NCBI GenBank assembly: GCA_965214025.1
Contig: CBDCAW010000004.1
Span: 1-64,000, forward strand
DNA length: 64,000 bases
From: Granulosicoccus sp965214025
GTDB taxonomy: Bacteria > Pseudomonadota > Gammaproteobacteria > Granulosicoccales > Granulosicoccaceae
Direction: 5' to 3'
The first letter of the stretch is position 1. Each line of letters begins with the position of its first letter. Below, piece by piece: positions 36,041 through 44,938 of the stretch. Position numbers and translations under genes: made by a program. Below the pieces are notes generated by a model that was given only the letters and a program-made list of their open reading frames with translations, was not told the DNA's origin and ran no database searches.

Positions 36041-36111
36041 GTATCGATTATTCCTGCAGGTGTAGCCAGTCAAGTGTGATCAAAAGAGACTAGAGCGATG
36101 TACGGAGACGA

Positions 36112-36486
36112 TTATCTCGGAGCCTTGACCCGACGAATCTCGTCCTTCATCAACTTGATGCCATCGTTCGCCTCCTTGAGCGCCGCTTCCGATCGCGCCG
36201 CCTCGGCCTTGGCTTTGGCGAGCTCGGCGTATACTTCGGCCTCGCGGGAGAAGCGCCCGGCGCGCTCGAATTCCTCTTCTTTCATCGCATCATCGGCAGC
36301 GTCACGCTTTTGCCGGGCTTTGCGCAATTCGATCGGAGCGTGTTCGCGTGCACCAGCCGATTCGGCGCCTTTCAGGGCAGATTCGGACAACGCGATCTCG
36401 GCTCGTGGCGCCGGCGTGCTGGAACAGCCGGTAGCAATGGCGAGGACACCCGCCAGCACGGTGGTGGATAAAACGGAATGTTTCAT
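36112..36486 (-). CDS. DUF4398 lipoprotein
   Basis: A 124-residue lipoprotein: MKHSVLSTTVLAGVLAIATG with the lipobox ATGC. The mature protein is one long charged helical region, EIALSESALKGAESAGAREH then LRKARQKRDAADDAMKEEEF, typical of DUF4398 domains that occur alone or in front of OmpA domains. It lies 72 bp upstream of the DUF4398-OmpA gene and probably shares its transcript and envelope function. The internal ATG 36486, with GGAGA upstream, replaces the open-frame start at 36552. Confidence 0.75.
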   Translation of the reverse strand: MKHSVLSTTVLAGVLAIATGCSSTPAPRAEIALSESALKGAESAGAREHAPIELRKARQKRDAADDAMKEEEFERAGRFSREAEVYAELAKAKAEAARSEAALKEANDGIKLMKDEIRRVKAPR

Positions 36487-36810
36487 GAAATGGAATCTCC
36501 TTCGCGAATACCGCGGATAACGGCGCAGGCCGCCTCCAACTGAAACCCGCACGAGGGCGGTGGAGATAGATCTGCGATCGATGTGCGCTCTATCTCAGTA
36601 TCGAGATTTCGGTATCGAGCGCATTCGCATCGGGTCGTGCAAGATGTGTGCACGCTTGTAGTCGCAGCGGTCGGACTGGTGAGGCGGGTGCAGGGGTGGC
36701 CCGAGGTTACAGCGCGAGCAGCTCGCCCTGCAGGTGGGCGCGAATCGACCGGGTGACGGAGGAGAACGGCTCGGCCATCGACAGGCGCATGGTGCGCCGC
36801 CGGAATTCGG

Positions 36811-37866
36811 CTAGAGGCCGAGGGCCATCTTCACTGCATCCTGCCCGGCCGAGCCATCGAGCGCGTCGACACCATCGAGCCAGGCACCGAGCACATCCGG
36901 GTTCGCCTTCAGCCAGCCGCTTGCGGCACTCAGCGGGTCGTCGCCGTCATCGAGGATCGCGCTCATCACCTCGTTCTCCATGACCAGTGTGAACTCCAGG
37001 TTCTCGAGAAGGGTGCCCACGTTCGGGCAAGCCTCGAGATAACCTTTGCGCACATTGGTGAACACCGTGGCGCCACCGAGGTTCGGGCCGAAGAAGTCAT
37101 CCCCGCCCGCCAGGTAGGTGAGATCGAAGTTCGCGTTCATCGGGTGTGGCTCCCAGCCGAGGAATACCAGCGGGGTATCGCGCTTCGCGGCACGTGCCAC
37201 CCGTGCCAGCATACCCTGCTCACTGGACTCCACGATCTTGAAGTCGCCCAGCCCGAACGCATCTTCATCGATCATCGACCGAATGAGTCGATTGCCGTCG
37301 TTACCCGGTTCGATGCCATGGATGCTGCCGTCGAGCTCATCGGCATGGGTCGCGATATCCTTGAAGCTTTCGATGCCGAGCGCGGTGGCGGCTGCAGTGG
37401 CGGCCAGGGTGTACTTCGCCCCTTCCAGGTTTGCCCTAACCGATTCCACACTGCCATCTTTGATAAACGGCGCGATGTCTGCTTCCATCGTCGGCATCCA
37501 GTTACCCAGAAATACATCGATATCTCCATTCTTCAGCGACGCGTAGGTCAACGGAACGCTCAGCACCTCCTCCTCCGTGGTGTAACCCAGACCGGTGAGC
37601 ACGCTGGTGGCAAGCGCGGTGGTTGCCGTGATGTCGCTCCAGCCGACATTGGAGAAACGAACCGTGTGGCAGCTTTCCGGGTCGGTCGCCATCGCAGGCG
37701 CCGTGCCCGCAAGCATCGCGGCGGACAACAGGAAGACACCGACGGTACCCGTACGGCGGCCGGGACGAAGACCCTGTGCATGGCTTGCGCGAAGGGCAAC
37801 TCGAAGGTCGGTTCGGCCCGCTGGCCGCCCGACGTTCGCGTCGGCGGTGCTGACAATCGTGTTCAT
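36811..37866 (-). CDS. Choline/glycine betaine-binding periplasmic protein (ChoX/ProX-like)
   Basis: The substrate-binding component of an OpuAC-type ABC importer for quaternary amines, 351 residues. A long N-terminal extension precedes a signal peptide ending GTAPAMA. The mature protein starts SCHTVRFSNVGWSDITATTA, the usual ChoX opening. Conserved regions are DIDVFLGNWMPTMEADIAPF, GIEPGNDGNRLIRSMI and PLVFLGWEPHPMNANFDLTY, where aromatic residues line the binding box. No permease or ATPase gene is adjacent, so its partners are encoded elsewhere. It is divergent from the SNF2 helicase gene. Confidence 0.85.
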   Translation of the reverse strand: MNTIVSTADANVGRPAGRTDLRVALRASHAQGLRPGRRTGTVGVFLLSAAMLAGTAPAMATDPESCHTVRFSNVGWSDITATTALATSVLTGLGYTTEEEVLSVPLTYASLKNGDIDVFLGNWMPTMEADIAPFIKDGSVESVRANLEGAKYTLAATAAATALGIESFKDIATHADELDGSIHGIEPGNDGNRLIRSMIDEDAFGLGDFKIVESSEQGMLARVARAAKRDTPLVFLGWEPHPMNANFDLTYLAGGDDFFGPNLGGATVFTNVRKGYLEACPNVGTLLENLEFTLVMENEVMSAILDDGDDPLSAASGWLKANPDVLGAWLDGVDALDGSAGQDAVKMALGL

Positions 37867-37937
37867 TCGTGCGATCTGCCTGACGTATTTAGAGCGATGA
37901 GAATAGACGAAAAGCTTTCACACGGTACAATTCGCCG

Positions 37938-40900
37938 GTGAAGAGCCTTCCTCGTGTATTGAACTTCGACGACGTGATCGAGCTTTGCGGCTCGGTAGCC
38001 ACCTCGCGCGGGCGTGTGTACAAGACCAACGGCTCGGTTCGCGAACTCGAATGGCAGGCCGATGCCCAGGTGCTGTTCAGCGAGGTACAGGGCAGCGCTC
38101 GCGAGCCCTATCGGCAACGCATCACCATCGCACCGCATCGCCTCGAGGGCGAGTGCTCCTGCCCGGTAAGTCTCAACTGCAAGCACGTCGCCGCCTCTCT
38201 GCTGTGCTGGATCGACGAGCAGACCAGCGCCCCCGGTGCCGACGACCAGACGCTGCGAGCAGTGAATCGCTGGCTGCAGCGCATGGTCGATCGCGGCCGC
38301 CATGGCAGCCAGGCGCTGGACCATCATGAGCCGGGCGAGCCCTTGCTGTTCTATCAGCTCGATGAAAGCTCGCTGGCGCAGCACCAGAAGGGCATCACGT
38401 TGCAGGTCCTCCAAAGTCGATTGCTCAAGCGTGGCGGCTTTGGCAAGGAGACGCCCTACCGCTATCACGGTCATTACCACCACCCGGACTGGGTGACTGC
38501 GACCGACCGGGCGATTCTGGAAATGGCCGTGGGCAGGAACAACGATTTCACCTACCGCACCCTGACCATCGAAGGCGATATCGGGCACCTGCTCATGGGC
38601 AAGCTCATCGCCACGCGCCGCTGCTACTGGGGAGAGGACCGCGAACAACCGCTCGCGCTGGGTGATGACGGCACGCTCGAATTCGACTGGCGTACCGGAG
38701 AGGATGATCTGATGCGCCTCGAGGTCTCGCTGGATGTGGCGAAGCAGTGGCAGCTGGTTCCGGCCGATCCGCCGTGGTACATCGCCAGGCAAGGCTTGCT
38801 GGCCGGTCAGCTCAGGCAGGTACCCGCAGTCACATTGCTTGAAGATCTGCTGAGCGCGCCTCCCCTCCCGGCCGCGAATGCGCAGGCCGTCAGCAACTAC
38901 CTGGCCTCGCGGTTACCCGAAGCCAGGTTGCCGTTACCGTTGGAGCCGGACTTCGTGCGCGTGAGTGTGCCACCGCGACCGGTGCTGCTGCTGCAGTCGC
39001 GCGACGACAGCGCAGACATTCGGCATTTCTTCGCCACCATCCGCTTTCGCTATGACGACTACGTGTTGCCGTTCGCCGGCATGGAAGCCGATGGCAGCCT
39101 GGAAGGCAAGACGGCCGACGGCAGGCCACTGGTGCTCAAGCGCGACCTGGTCGGTGAAACGCGTCACGTGGTCGACTTCGGCAAGCGCTTCACGGATTTC
39201 GAAGCCGCTCAGGGCCGCGACCCGAAGTTCTTCTCCAAGGCTGATCGCTTGCCGCGTTCACACGATGTGCAGTCGATAGCCCGCAGTTGGCAGCAAGTGC
39301 TCGACGCGCAGCCTGAGTTGGAGGCGGAAGGCTGGCGAGTGCAGACGCGCGAGCCGTTCGACCTCAACTTCAACAGTGTCACCCGCATCGAAGCCACCGT
39401 GTCCGAGACCACTTCGAACTGGTTCGACATGGCGCTCAAGCTCGAATACGGCAAGCAGACCTTCGACCTGCTGCCGCTGGTCGTCGACTGGCTGCAGAGC
39501 GATCAGCGGGACCAGTCGATACTGTTGCAGGCGCAGGATGGCGAATGGCTGGAGATTGCTCCGGATGTGTTCAAGCCGGTGGCTGATACGCTGCTGGAAC
39601 TGTTCGACGATCCCTCGCGCGAAACTCAGGCGCGGAATGGCGAATTGCGACTGCCACGGCAACGTGCCGCCACACTGGACACCCTCGATGCCCAGTGGCA
39701 GGGAATGGGGGTGAATGTGTCGTGGCGCGGTGCCGGCGAACTGTTCGCCACCGCTGAAAAGCTCAGGAACTTCGAAGGCATCGATCCGGTCGCCCTGCCG
39801 GATGCCATGGAGGCGACGCTGCGTCAATACCAGCACGAAGGCGTCTCCTGGCTGGGGTTTCTGGCCGAGTACGGCTTCAACGGCATTCTGGCCGACGACA
39901 TGGGTCTGGGCAAGACGGTGCAGACGCTGGCACACATCCTTCACGAACGCAGCATCGGCAGGCTGACCGCACCGACGCTGATCGTCGCACCGACCAGCCT
40001 GCTGGTGAACTGGCAACGCGAGATCGCACGCTTCACCCCCACCTTGAGCTGTGCCATCTGGCACGGCACCGATCGCAAGGCACGCGGCATACGCTTTGAT
40101 CAGGTCGACATCCTGGTGACCAGTTATGCGCTGGTCACACGTGATATCGAACTGCTCGACGCGCAGAATTTCGGCTGCGTGGTACTCGATGAAGCCCAGT
40201 CGATCAAGAATCCGACGGCCAAGGTCACCCAGGCCCTGAAAACCCTGCACGTGCGCCGACGCATCTGCCTGTCGGGCACTCCGATGGAGAATCATCTGGG
40301 TGAGCTGTGGTCGCTGTTCGATTTTCTGATGCCGGGTTTCCTGGGTTCGCGCAAGCACTTCAACCGCTACTTCCGCAACCCGATCGAAACCCACGGTAGC
40401 GTGGATCGCCAGCAACGCCTTGCCACCCTGGTGCGGCCGTTCCTGTTGCGCAGGAAAAAAGAGCAGGTGGCCAGCGAACTGCCACCGAAGACCGAGATCG
40501 TTCGCGAAGTCACGCTCGAAGGCGCTCAGGCGCGGCTGTACGAAAGCATCCGTGTGAGCATGGAGCATCGCGTGCAGCAGTTGCTGCGCGAACGCGGTGT
40601 GGCCCGTAGCCATATAGAAATGCTCGATGCGCTGTTGAAGCTGCGCCAGACGTGCTGCCACCCGGCGCTGGTGAAGCTCGATACCGCACGCGGTATCGTG
40701 GAATCGGCGAAGACGGAGCTGTTGCTGTCGATGCTCGACGAGCTGATCGCCGAGGGCAAGAAGATCCTGTTGTTCTCGCAGTTCACCGAAATGCTCGGCA
40801 TTCTGGAGGTGGCGCTCGCCGAGCGGCAGATTCCCTATGTAAAGCTCACCGGGCGCACCCGCAACCGCGCGGAGGTCGTGGATACCTTCCAGCACGGTGA

Positions 40901-41237
40901 CGTGCCGCTGTTCCTGATCAGCCTGAAGGCGGGCGGTACCGGGCTCAATTTGACGGCGGCCGATACGGTGATCCACTACGACCCGTGGTGGAACCCGGCG
41001 GTGGAGAACCAGGCCAGCGATCGCGCTCACCGCATCGGCCAGACCAAGCCGGTGTTCATCTACAGGCTGGTGGCGAGCAACACGGTGGAGGAGAAGATTC
41101 TGGCGATGCAGGCGTACAAGCAGCAGTTGTCGGATCAGACGGTGAGCCGCAGCGAGCCGCTGGCGCTGAAGAACCTTACCGCCGACGATATCCTGTCGCT
41201 GTTCGCGGCCGACGACGCGTCACGCCATGTGGCCTGA
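37938..41237 (+). CDS. SNF2-family DNA helicase with SWIM zinc finger
   Basis: A 1099-residue Swi2/Snf2-type ATP-dependent DNA translocase. The N-terminal SWIM finger is C73-x-C75...C81-x-H83 in CSCPVSLNCKH. A large bacterial-SNF2 region of unknown fold spans about 100-600. The motor follows: GILADDMGLGKTVQTLAHIL (motif I), LIVAPTSLLVNWQREIARF, the DEAQ box VVLDEAQSIKN (motif II) near 750, LSGTPMENHLGELWSLFDF, then the helicase C domain with LFSQFTEMLGIL, LKAGGTGLNLTAADTVIHYD and DRAHRIGQ (motif VI). All motifs are intact. The role is probably DNA repair or transcription-linked remodelling. Apparently monocistronic. Confidence 0.92.
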   Translation: MKSLPRVLNFDDVIELCGSVATSRGRVYKTNGSVRELEWQADAQVLFSEVQGSAREPYRQRITIAPHRLEGECSCPVSLNCKHVAASLLCWIDEQTSAPGADDQTLRAVNRWLQRMVDRGRHGSQALDHHEPGEPLLFYQLDESSLAQHQKGITLQVLQSRLLKRGGFGKETPYRYHGHYHHPDWVTATDRAILEMAVGRNNDFTYRTLTIEGDIGHLLMGKLIATRRCYWGEDREQPLALGDDGTLEFDWRTGEDDLMRLEVSLDVAKQWQLVPADPPWYIARQGLLAGQLRQVPAVTLLEDLLSAPPLPAANAQAVSNYLASRLPEARLPLPLEPDFVRVSVPPRPVLLLQSRDDSADIRHFFATIRFRYDDYVLPFAGMEADGSLEGKTADGRPLVLKRDLVGETRHVVDFGKRFTDFEAAQGRDPKFFSKADRLPRSHDVQSIARSWQQVLDAQPELEAEGWRVQTREPFDLNFNSVTRIEATVSETTSNWFDMALKLEYGKQTFDLLPLVVDWLQSDQRDQSILLQAQDGEWLEIAPDVFKPVADTLLELFDDPSRETQARNGELRLPRQRAATLDTLDAQWQGMGVNVSWRGAGELFATAEKLRNFEGIDPVALPDAMEATLRQYQHEGVSWLGFLAEYGFNGILADDMGLGKTVQTLAHILHERSIGRLTAPTLIVAPTSLLVNWQREIARFTPTLSCAIWHGTDRKARGIRFDQVDILVTSYALVTRDIELLDAQNFGCVVLDEAQSIKNPTAKVTQALKTLHVRRRICLSGTPMENHLGELWSLFDFLMPGFLGSRKHFNRYFRNPIETHGSVDRQQRLATLVRPFLLRRKKEQVASELPPKTEIVREVTLEGAQARLYESIRVSMEHRVQQLLRERGVARSHIEMLDALLKLRQTCCHPALVKLDTARGIVESAKTELLLSMLDELIAEGKKILLFSQFTEMLGILEVALAERQIPYVKLTGRTRNRAEVVDTFQHGDVPLFLISLKAGGTGLNLTAADTVIHYDPWWNPAVENQASDRAHRIGQTKPVFIYRLVASNTVEEKILAMQAYKQQLSDQTVSRSEPLALKNLTADDILSLFAADDASRHVA

Positions 41238-41258
41238 GAGCGCTCTACAGACAGGCCG

Positions 41259-41546
41259 TCAGGCGTCGAGGCGGCGTTTCGAGGCCCAGGTCAGCCAGGA
41301 ATCGGCAAAACCGTGCAGATCGGTAGCGTTGTCGTACTTGCAGGCTACGTGATCGAGCCGGTTGGTGAGCTGATCGTAGTCGGCACCGTGGTCGACCAGC
41401 GGCAGCTCCTGCATGGCATCCGCGATATCCAGCGCAAGTTGGTGCTTGTTCTGATACAACGCAACCTTGATCAACCGGAAACCACGACTCGAGAGGCGGA
41501 TTATCCGCTCATGGTGCGATGGCTGAGCCTGTGTACAGCTGTTCAT
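41259..41546 (-). CDS. Hypothetical small protein
   Basis: A 95-residue soluble protein: MNSCTQAQPSHHERIIRLSS, then a helical stretch GFRLIKVALYQNKHQLALDI and LVDHGADYDQLTNRLDHVAC, ending KRRLDA. The composition is protein-like and the helices are amphipathic, but no family is recognised. It converges with the SNF2 gene (21 bp between stops) and is divergent from the EndoU gene. The AT-rich upstream region fits a promoter. Confidence 0.55.
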   Translation of the reverse strand: MNSCTQAQPSHHERIIRLSSRGFRLIKVALYQNKHQLALDIADAMQELPLVDHGADYDQLTNRLDHVACKYDNATDLHGFADSWLTWASKRRLDA

Positions 41547-41881
41547 CGTGTAACTATCAACCTCCTGTCAAGGCCTTGGGGCCGACGAATTTCCCACGAA
41601 CGGAAAAATACCAGCCAGCAGGCGCCAAGCTACTGAATTATAACAGCGGAAGATCGATTATGCCCTAAATCAGGCAAGCAATCTGTGGTACATCACCGGT
41701 CTGGCCGGCAACGACGATCATGGCTCCTGTACCGATTTCCCTGTTCCATGCGGCTCGAGGCACGGCACGATGCGCCGGGAGGCTACCGACTATACGGGTT
41801 GTCGCCACCGTCCCGGATCAACCCTCCGCCTTCCCCGGCGAGAGTTGACGGCATGCTCACTGCACTGCCATATTCCGGCGA
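41547..41881. other. Intergenic region between divergent genes
   Basis: About 335 bp separates the 95-residue protein gene and the EndoU-like gene. The left half is AT-rich and probably carries the promoter of the minus-strand gene. The right half contains only short overlapping ORFs with no coding character. No clear repeat or RNA structure was seen. Confidence 0.4.
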
Positions 41882-42517
41882 ATGAATCGATACAAGCGTT
41901 ATCTGCCCGTCGCTGCCCTGGTGCTGATCGGCCTCGGCGTCAATCTCGACCAGTTCGGTATCGACCTGCACCAACTGGCAGGCCAGGGTTCCGGGCCATC
42001 GACGATCAGCACGTCCGATGCGGTCGCCGGGCGTGATGCCAGCAGCGCTGAGGCGGCTCAGGACGCGGGCACATCGTTCGACCGGGCCGACGCTCGGGAG
42101 CCCGCCACCACCGGTTGGTCTGATACCGAGCCGAACATCAACCTCTCGCATGTGTTCCACGGTGAGATCAACCGCAGCGGCAAGCCCACCGGGTTTCACT
42201 CCCGTCCCGGCGGCAGGGATCCTGCCGGTGCCAGGGTCGTGCGGCTGCAGGACGAACCCAATGCCTCGGGTGTCTACACCGCCCGTGTGGCAATTCGTGA
42301 CGGCAACGACTGGTCGGAGAAATTCTCCAGCATGTTCCCCGATGAACTGTCGTCGAACGAGGTGATCGACGTGGTGCTCAATGCCTATCGCCAGGCGGAC
42401 AACCCGCGTGCGCAGCCCTGGGAAGGGCCATCCGGTCTCGGCTTCCGCGTGCAGGGCTATACGTCATCGCGCGGCGGTATCAGCACCGCCTTTCCGATTT
42501 TCGTGCGCAGGCCCTGA
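41882..42517 (+). CDS. EndoU-type nuclease-like secreted protein
   Basis: A 211-residue protein with an N-terminal signal or anchor (YLPVAALVLIGLGVNL), a low-complexity linker rich in Ala, Ser and Asp, and a C-terminal domain of about 120 residues. This domain begins INLSHVFHGEINRSGKPTGF with HSRPGG, matching the bacterial EndoU pattern of two histidine motifs (HxFxGE and GxHS). It ends GLGFRVQGYTSSRGGISTAF, including the Lys/Tyr-type strand region. EndoU domains are metal-independent RNases, often toxin tips. No long delivery domain and no obvious immunity gene are present, so a stand-alone periplasmic or secreted enzyme is more likely. Confidence 0.65.
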   Translation: MNRYKRYLPVAALVLIGLGVNLDQFGIDLHQLAGQGSGPSTISTSDAVAGRDASSAEAAQDAGTSFDRADAREPATTGWSDTEPNINLSHVFHGEINRSGKPTGFHSRPGGRDPAGARVVRLQDEPNASGVYTARVAIRDGNDWSEKFSSMFPDELSSNEVIDVVLNAYRQADNPRAQPWEGPSGLGFRVQGYTSSRGGISTAFPIFVRRP

Positions 42518-42578
42518 AGCCTTGTCGTACACTGCAAGCCTGTCAACGTGCGACTTTCATCATTCGGAAGAATTGATC

Positions 42579-43730
42579 ATGCTCAAGAGTGAAAACACAG
42601 CTTTACGCGGCAGCAGGCGCCGCTTCGTCAAGGGTGTTGCGGCAGCGGGTGCCACGGCGGCGGTCGGCCCCTGGATCATCAGCCCGAAGGCACTGGCTTC
42701 GTCCGGCGAACTGAACGTACTGATGTGGTCGGACTACCTGCCCGACAGCTGGAAGGAGGCCTTCACCAGTGAAACCGGCATCAAGCTGAATCACACCGGC
42801 ATCGGCTCGAACGAAGAGATCATCAACCAGATGAAGGCGACCAAGGGTGCCGGGTTCGACATCTGCTCGCCGACCAACAATCGTTCGGGCCAGTGGAGCG
42901 AGCTGGAACTGTTGCAACCATGGGATTATTCGAAGATCAGCAACGTCGATCAGGCCAACCCGTCGATGCTCAAGGTCGGCGACGCCGAATGGGATTTCGC
43001 CGGCAAGGGTTCGCACTGGCTGCCGCAGATCTGGGGCACCGAGGGTATCGGCTGGCGTACCGACGAATTCGAACCCGAGGGTGGCGTGCCGAGCTACGGC
43101 GATGTCTGGGCGGAGGAGAACGCCGGCAAGACGATGATCCGTGCGCATTCGGGCATGCTCGGTGCAGGCCTGCATATGGAGTCCGCAGGCCTGATGGAGC
43201 CGGGTTCGGTGTGGCGGGCCTACGAGAACGAAGAGAACATGCGCAAGGTGTGGGACCAGATTCTCGCTTTCGTCACCGAGCGCAAGGGTAACCTGAAACT
43301 GATCTGGAACGATGCCGACACTCAGAAGAACGGCTTGCTCAACGATGGCGTCATCGTCGGCCAAACCTGGGATGGCCCGCCACTGGCACTCAAGACCGCG
43401 GGCGAAGCGGTGACCTACCAGGCGCCGAAGGAAGGGGCGATGGCCTGGGTGGACGGCATGTCGTTGTCTTCCGCGGCGGCAAATTCCGAGGAAGCCTATG
43501 CCTTCGTGCAATTCTGCTATCAGGCGGAGCCCGCCGGCAAGGCGATCGACACCCACGGCTACAATTCGGCGGTACTCGGTGCTGACAAGTTTGCAGGCGA
43601 TGCCTACAAGCAGAACTTTGCCGAAGCCTACCCGGACGAGTCGTTGGCCAACCTCAATCCCTGGCCGGCCGAGCCCCAGTGGTACGCCGACGTGCGCACC
43701 GAGTACGAGAACAAGTTTCTTGCCGTCTGA
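42579..43730 (+). CDS. Polyamine-type ABC transporter substrate-binding protein (PotD-like), Tat signal
   Basis: A 383-residue periplasmic protein of the extracellular solute-binding family 1/PotD type. The N terminus SRRRFVKGVAAAGATAAVGP is a twin-arginine signal, cleaved after ALA. The mature part begins GELNVLMWSDYLPDSWKEAF and has the typical DICSPTNNRSGQWSELELLQ and IGQ-like IVGQTWDGPPLALKTAGEA. It probably binds spermidine, putrescine or a related amine. ATG 42579 starts the signal peptide; the longer frame overlaps endoU and is not used. It is the first gene of a four-gene ABC operon, and a hairpin separates it from the ATPase gene. Confidence 0.88.
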   Translation: MLKSENTALRGSRRRFVKGVAAAGATAAVGPWIISPKALASSGELNVLMWSDYLPDSWKEAFTSETGIKLNHTGIGSNEEIINQMKATKGAGFDICSPTNNRSGQWSELELLQPWDYSKISNVDQANPSMLKVGDAEWDFAGKGSHWLPQIWGTEGIGWRTDEFEPEGGVPSYGDVWAEENAGKTMIRAHSGMLGAGLHMESAGLMEPGSVWRAYENEENMRKVWDQILAFVTERKGNLKLIWNDADTQKNGLLNDGVIVGQTWDGPPLALKTAGEAVTYQAPKEGAMAWVDGMSLSSAAANSEEAYAFVQFCYQAEPAGKAIDTHGYNSAVLGADKFAGDAYKQNFAEAYPDESLANLNPWPAEPQWYADVRTEYENKFLAV

Positions 43731-43762
43731 GTACCTCGAGTTGACGTGCCTCGGGTCGAGTG

Positions 43763-43783
43763 CCCACGGTAGGTTACCGTGGG
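43763..43783 (+). terminator. Intercistronic hairpin after the binding-protein gene
   Basis: A perfect 9-bp stem, CCCACGGTA with TACCGTGGG, encloses the loop GGT and is followed by TTGAACC rather than a T run. It lies between the binding-protein gene and the ATPase gene. Such hairpins in ABC operons often stabilise the upstream mRNA or partly terminate transcription, so that the binding protein is made in excess. The role here is inferred from position. Confidence 0.55.
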
Positions 43784-43828
43784 TTGAACCGGGGGTAGGC
43801 ATGAAGAGATCATCGGGGTACCGCCGGC

Positions 43829-44938
43829 ATGACCGCTGACGTCACCCTCGATGATGTCTGGATTCGCTTCGGCGATTTCGTGGCCGCCCGGGAGGCCAGC
43901 ATCCACATCGAAAACGGTGAGTTCTTCAGCTTTCTCGGGCCGTCAGGTTGCGGCAAGACCACACTGCTCAGGGCTGTATCCGGCTTTCTAACACCGTCGC
44001 AGGGTCGCATCCTGATCGGTGGGCGCGACATGCGTGGTATTGGCCCGAACCGTCGCCCCACCGCCCTGATCTTCCAGAACCTGGCGCTGTTCCCGCTGAT
44101 GAAGGTGTGGGAGAACATCGCGTTCGCTCTGGAGGTGCGCGGCGTGGGCCGAACCGAACGCCGCCGCCGTGCCGATGAACTGCTCGAACTCATCGCTCTC
44201 GACGGTCAGGGCGACAAGCAGATCGCCGAGCTCTCCGGTGGCCAGAAGCAGCGGGTGGCGATCGCCCGCGCTCTGGCCGCGAAACCGGATGTGCTGTTGC
44301 TCGATGAGCCCCTGTCGGCACTGGACCTGAAACTGCGCCAGCACATGCGAACCGAACTGCGTGACATCCAGCAGCGAGTGGGCATCACCTTCATCTACAT
44401 CACTCACGACCAGGGCGAGGCGCTGACGATGAGCGATCACGTGGCCGTGATGCGTGAAGGCCGGATCGAGCAGGTGGCGGACGGCACCACACTCTACGAT
44501 TCTCCGCAGAGCGCTTTCGTGGCCTCGTTCGTCGGCGAGAACAATGTGTTCAGCGGCACTGTCGATTCCATCGATGCCGGCCAGGCCTCGGTGCAGAGCC
44601 CCCTGGGCACACTGCGCGCCCGCACGGTGGCACGCGATGGCCACGTCGAGCTGAGCGCGAAGGCTGACGCCATGGTCTTCGTGCGTCCGGAGGCGATGCG
44701 CATGTTGCAGGCCGGCGACACCGCCGACAACGAGGTATCGGGTGTGGTGTTGCGGCAGGAATTCGAGGGCAATCTATGGCAGGTTCACGTTCAACTGAAC
44801 GACGGTGGGCCGATCGTGACCGTCTCGGCGGTGAATGATGGTCGGGCCACTGCACGGGAGCCGGGAAGCAAGATCAGGCTTGGTTTTTCCGCCCGGCAGT
44901 CCGTTGCGCTGCCACCCGGCTCGGTAGCCGCCGCGTAG
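43829..44938 (+). CDS. Polyamine-type ABC transporter ATP-binding protein (PotA-like)
   Basis: A 369-residue ATPase of the importer. It shows Walker A GPSGCGKTT (about residues 40-48), Q-loop LIFQNLALFPLMKVWENIAF, signature LSGGQKQRVAIARAL, Walker B VLLLDEPLSALD and the switch histidine YITHDQGEA. A C-terminal TOBE-type regulatory domain (FVRPEAMRMLQAGDTADNEV onward) is typical of PotA/FbpC ATPases. The TAG stop overlaps the GTG start of the first permease by one base. It belongs to the operon led by the binding protein. Confidence 0.9.
   Translation: MTADVTLDDVWIRFGDFVAAREASIHIENGEFFSFLGPSGCGKTTLLRAVSGFLTPSQGRILIGGRDMRGIGPNRRPTALIFQNLALFPLMKVWENIAFALEVRGVGRTERRRRADELLELIALDGQGDKQIAELSGGQKQRVAIARALAAKPDVLLLDEPLSALDLKLRQHMRTELRDIQQRVGITFIYITHDQGEALTMSDHVAVMREGRIEQVADGTTLYDSPQSAFVASFVGENNVFSGTVDSIDAGQASVQSPLGTLRARTVARDGHVELSAKADAMVFVRPEAMRMLQAGDTADNEVSGVVLRQEFEGNLWQVHVQLNDGGPIVTVSAVNDGRATAREPGSKIRLGFSARQSVALPPGSVAAA

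Noticed and set aside
39258..41030. A 590-codon minus-strand ORF opposite the SNF2 helicase gene
   Set aside because: It lies entirely antisense to a well-supported helicase; its composition (His, Gln and Arg rich) is the usual shadow of GC-rich coding sequence.
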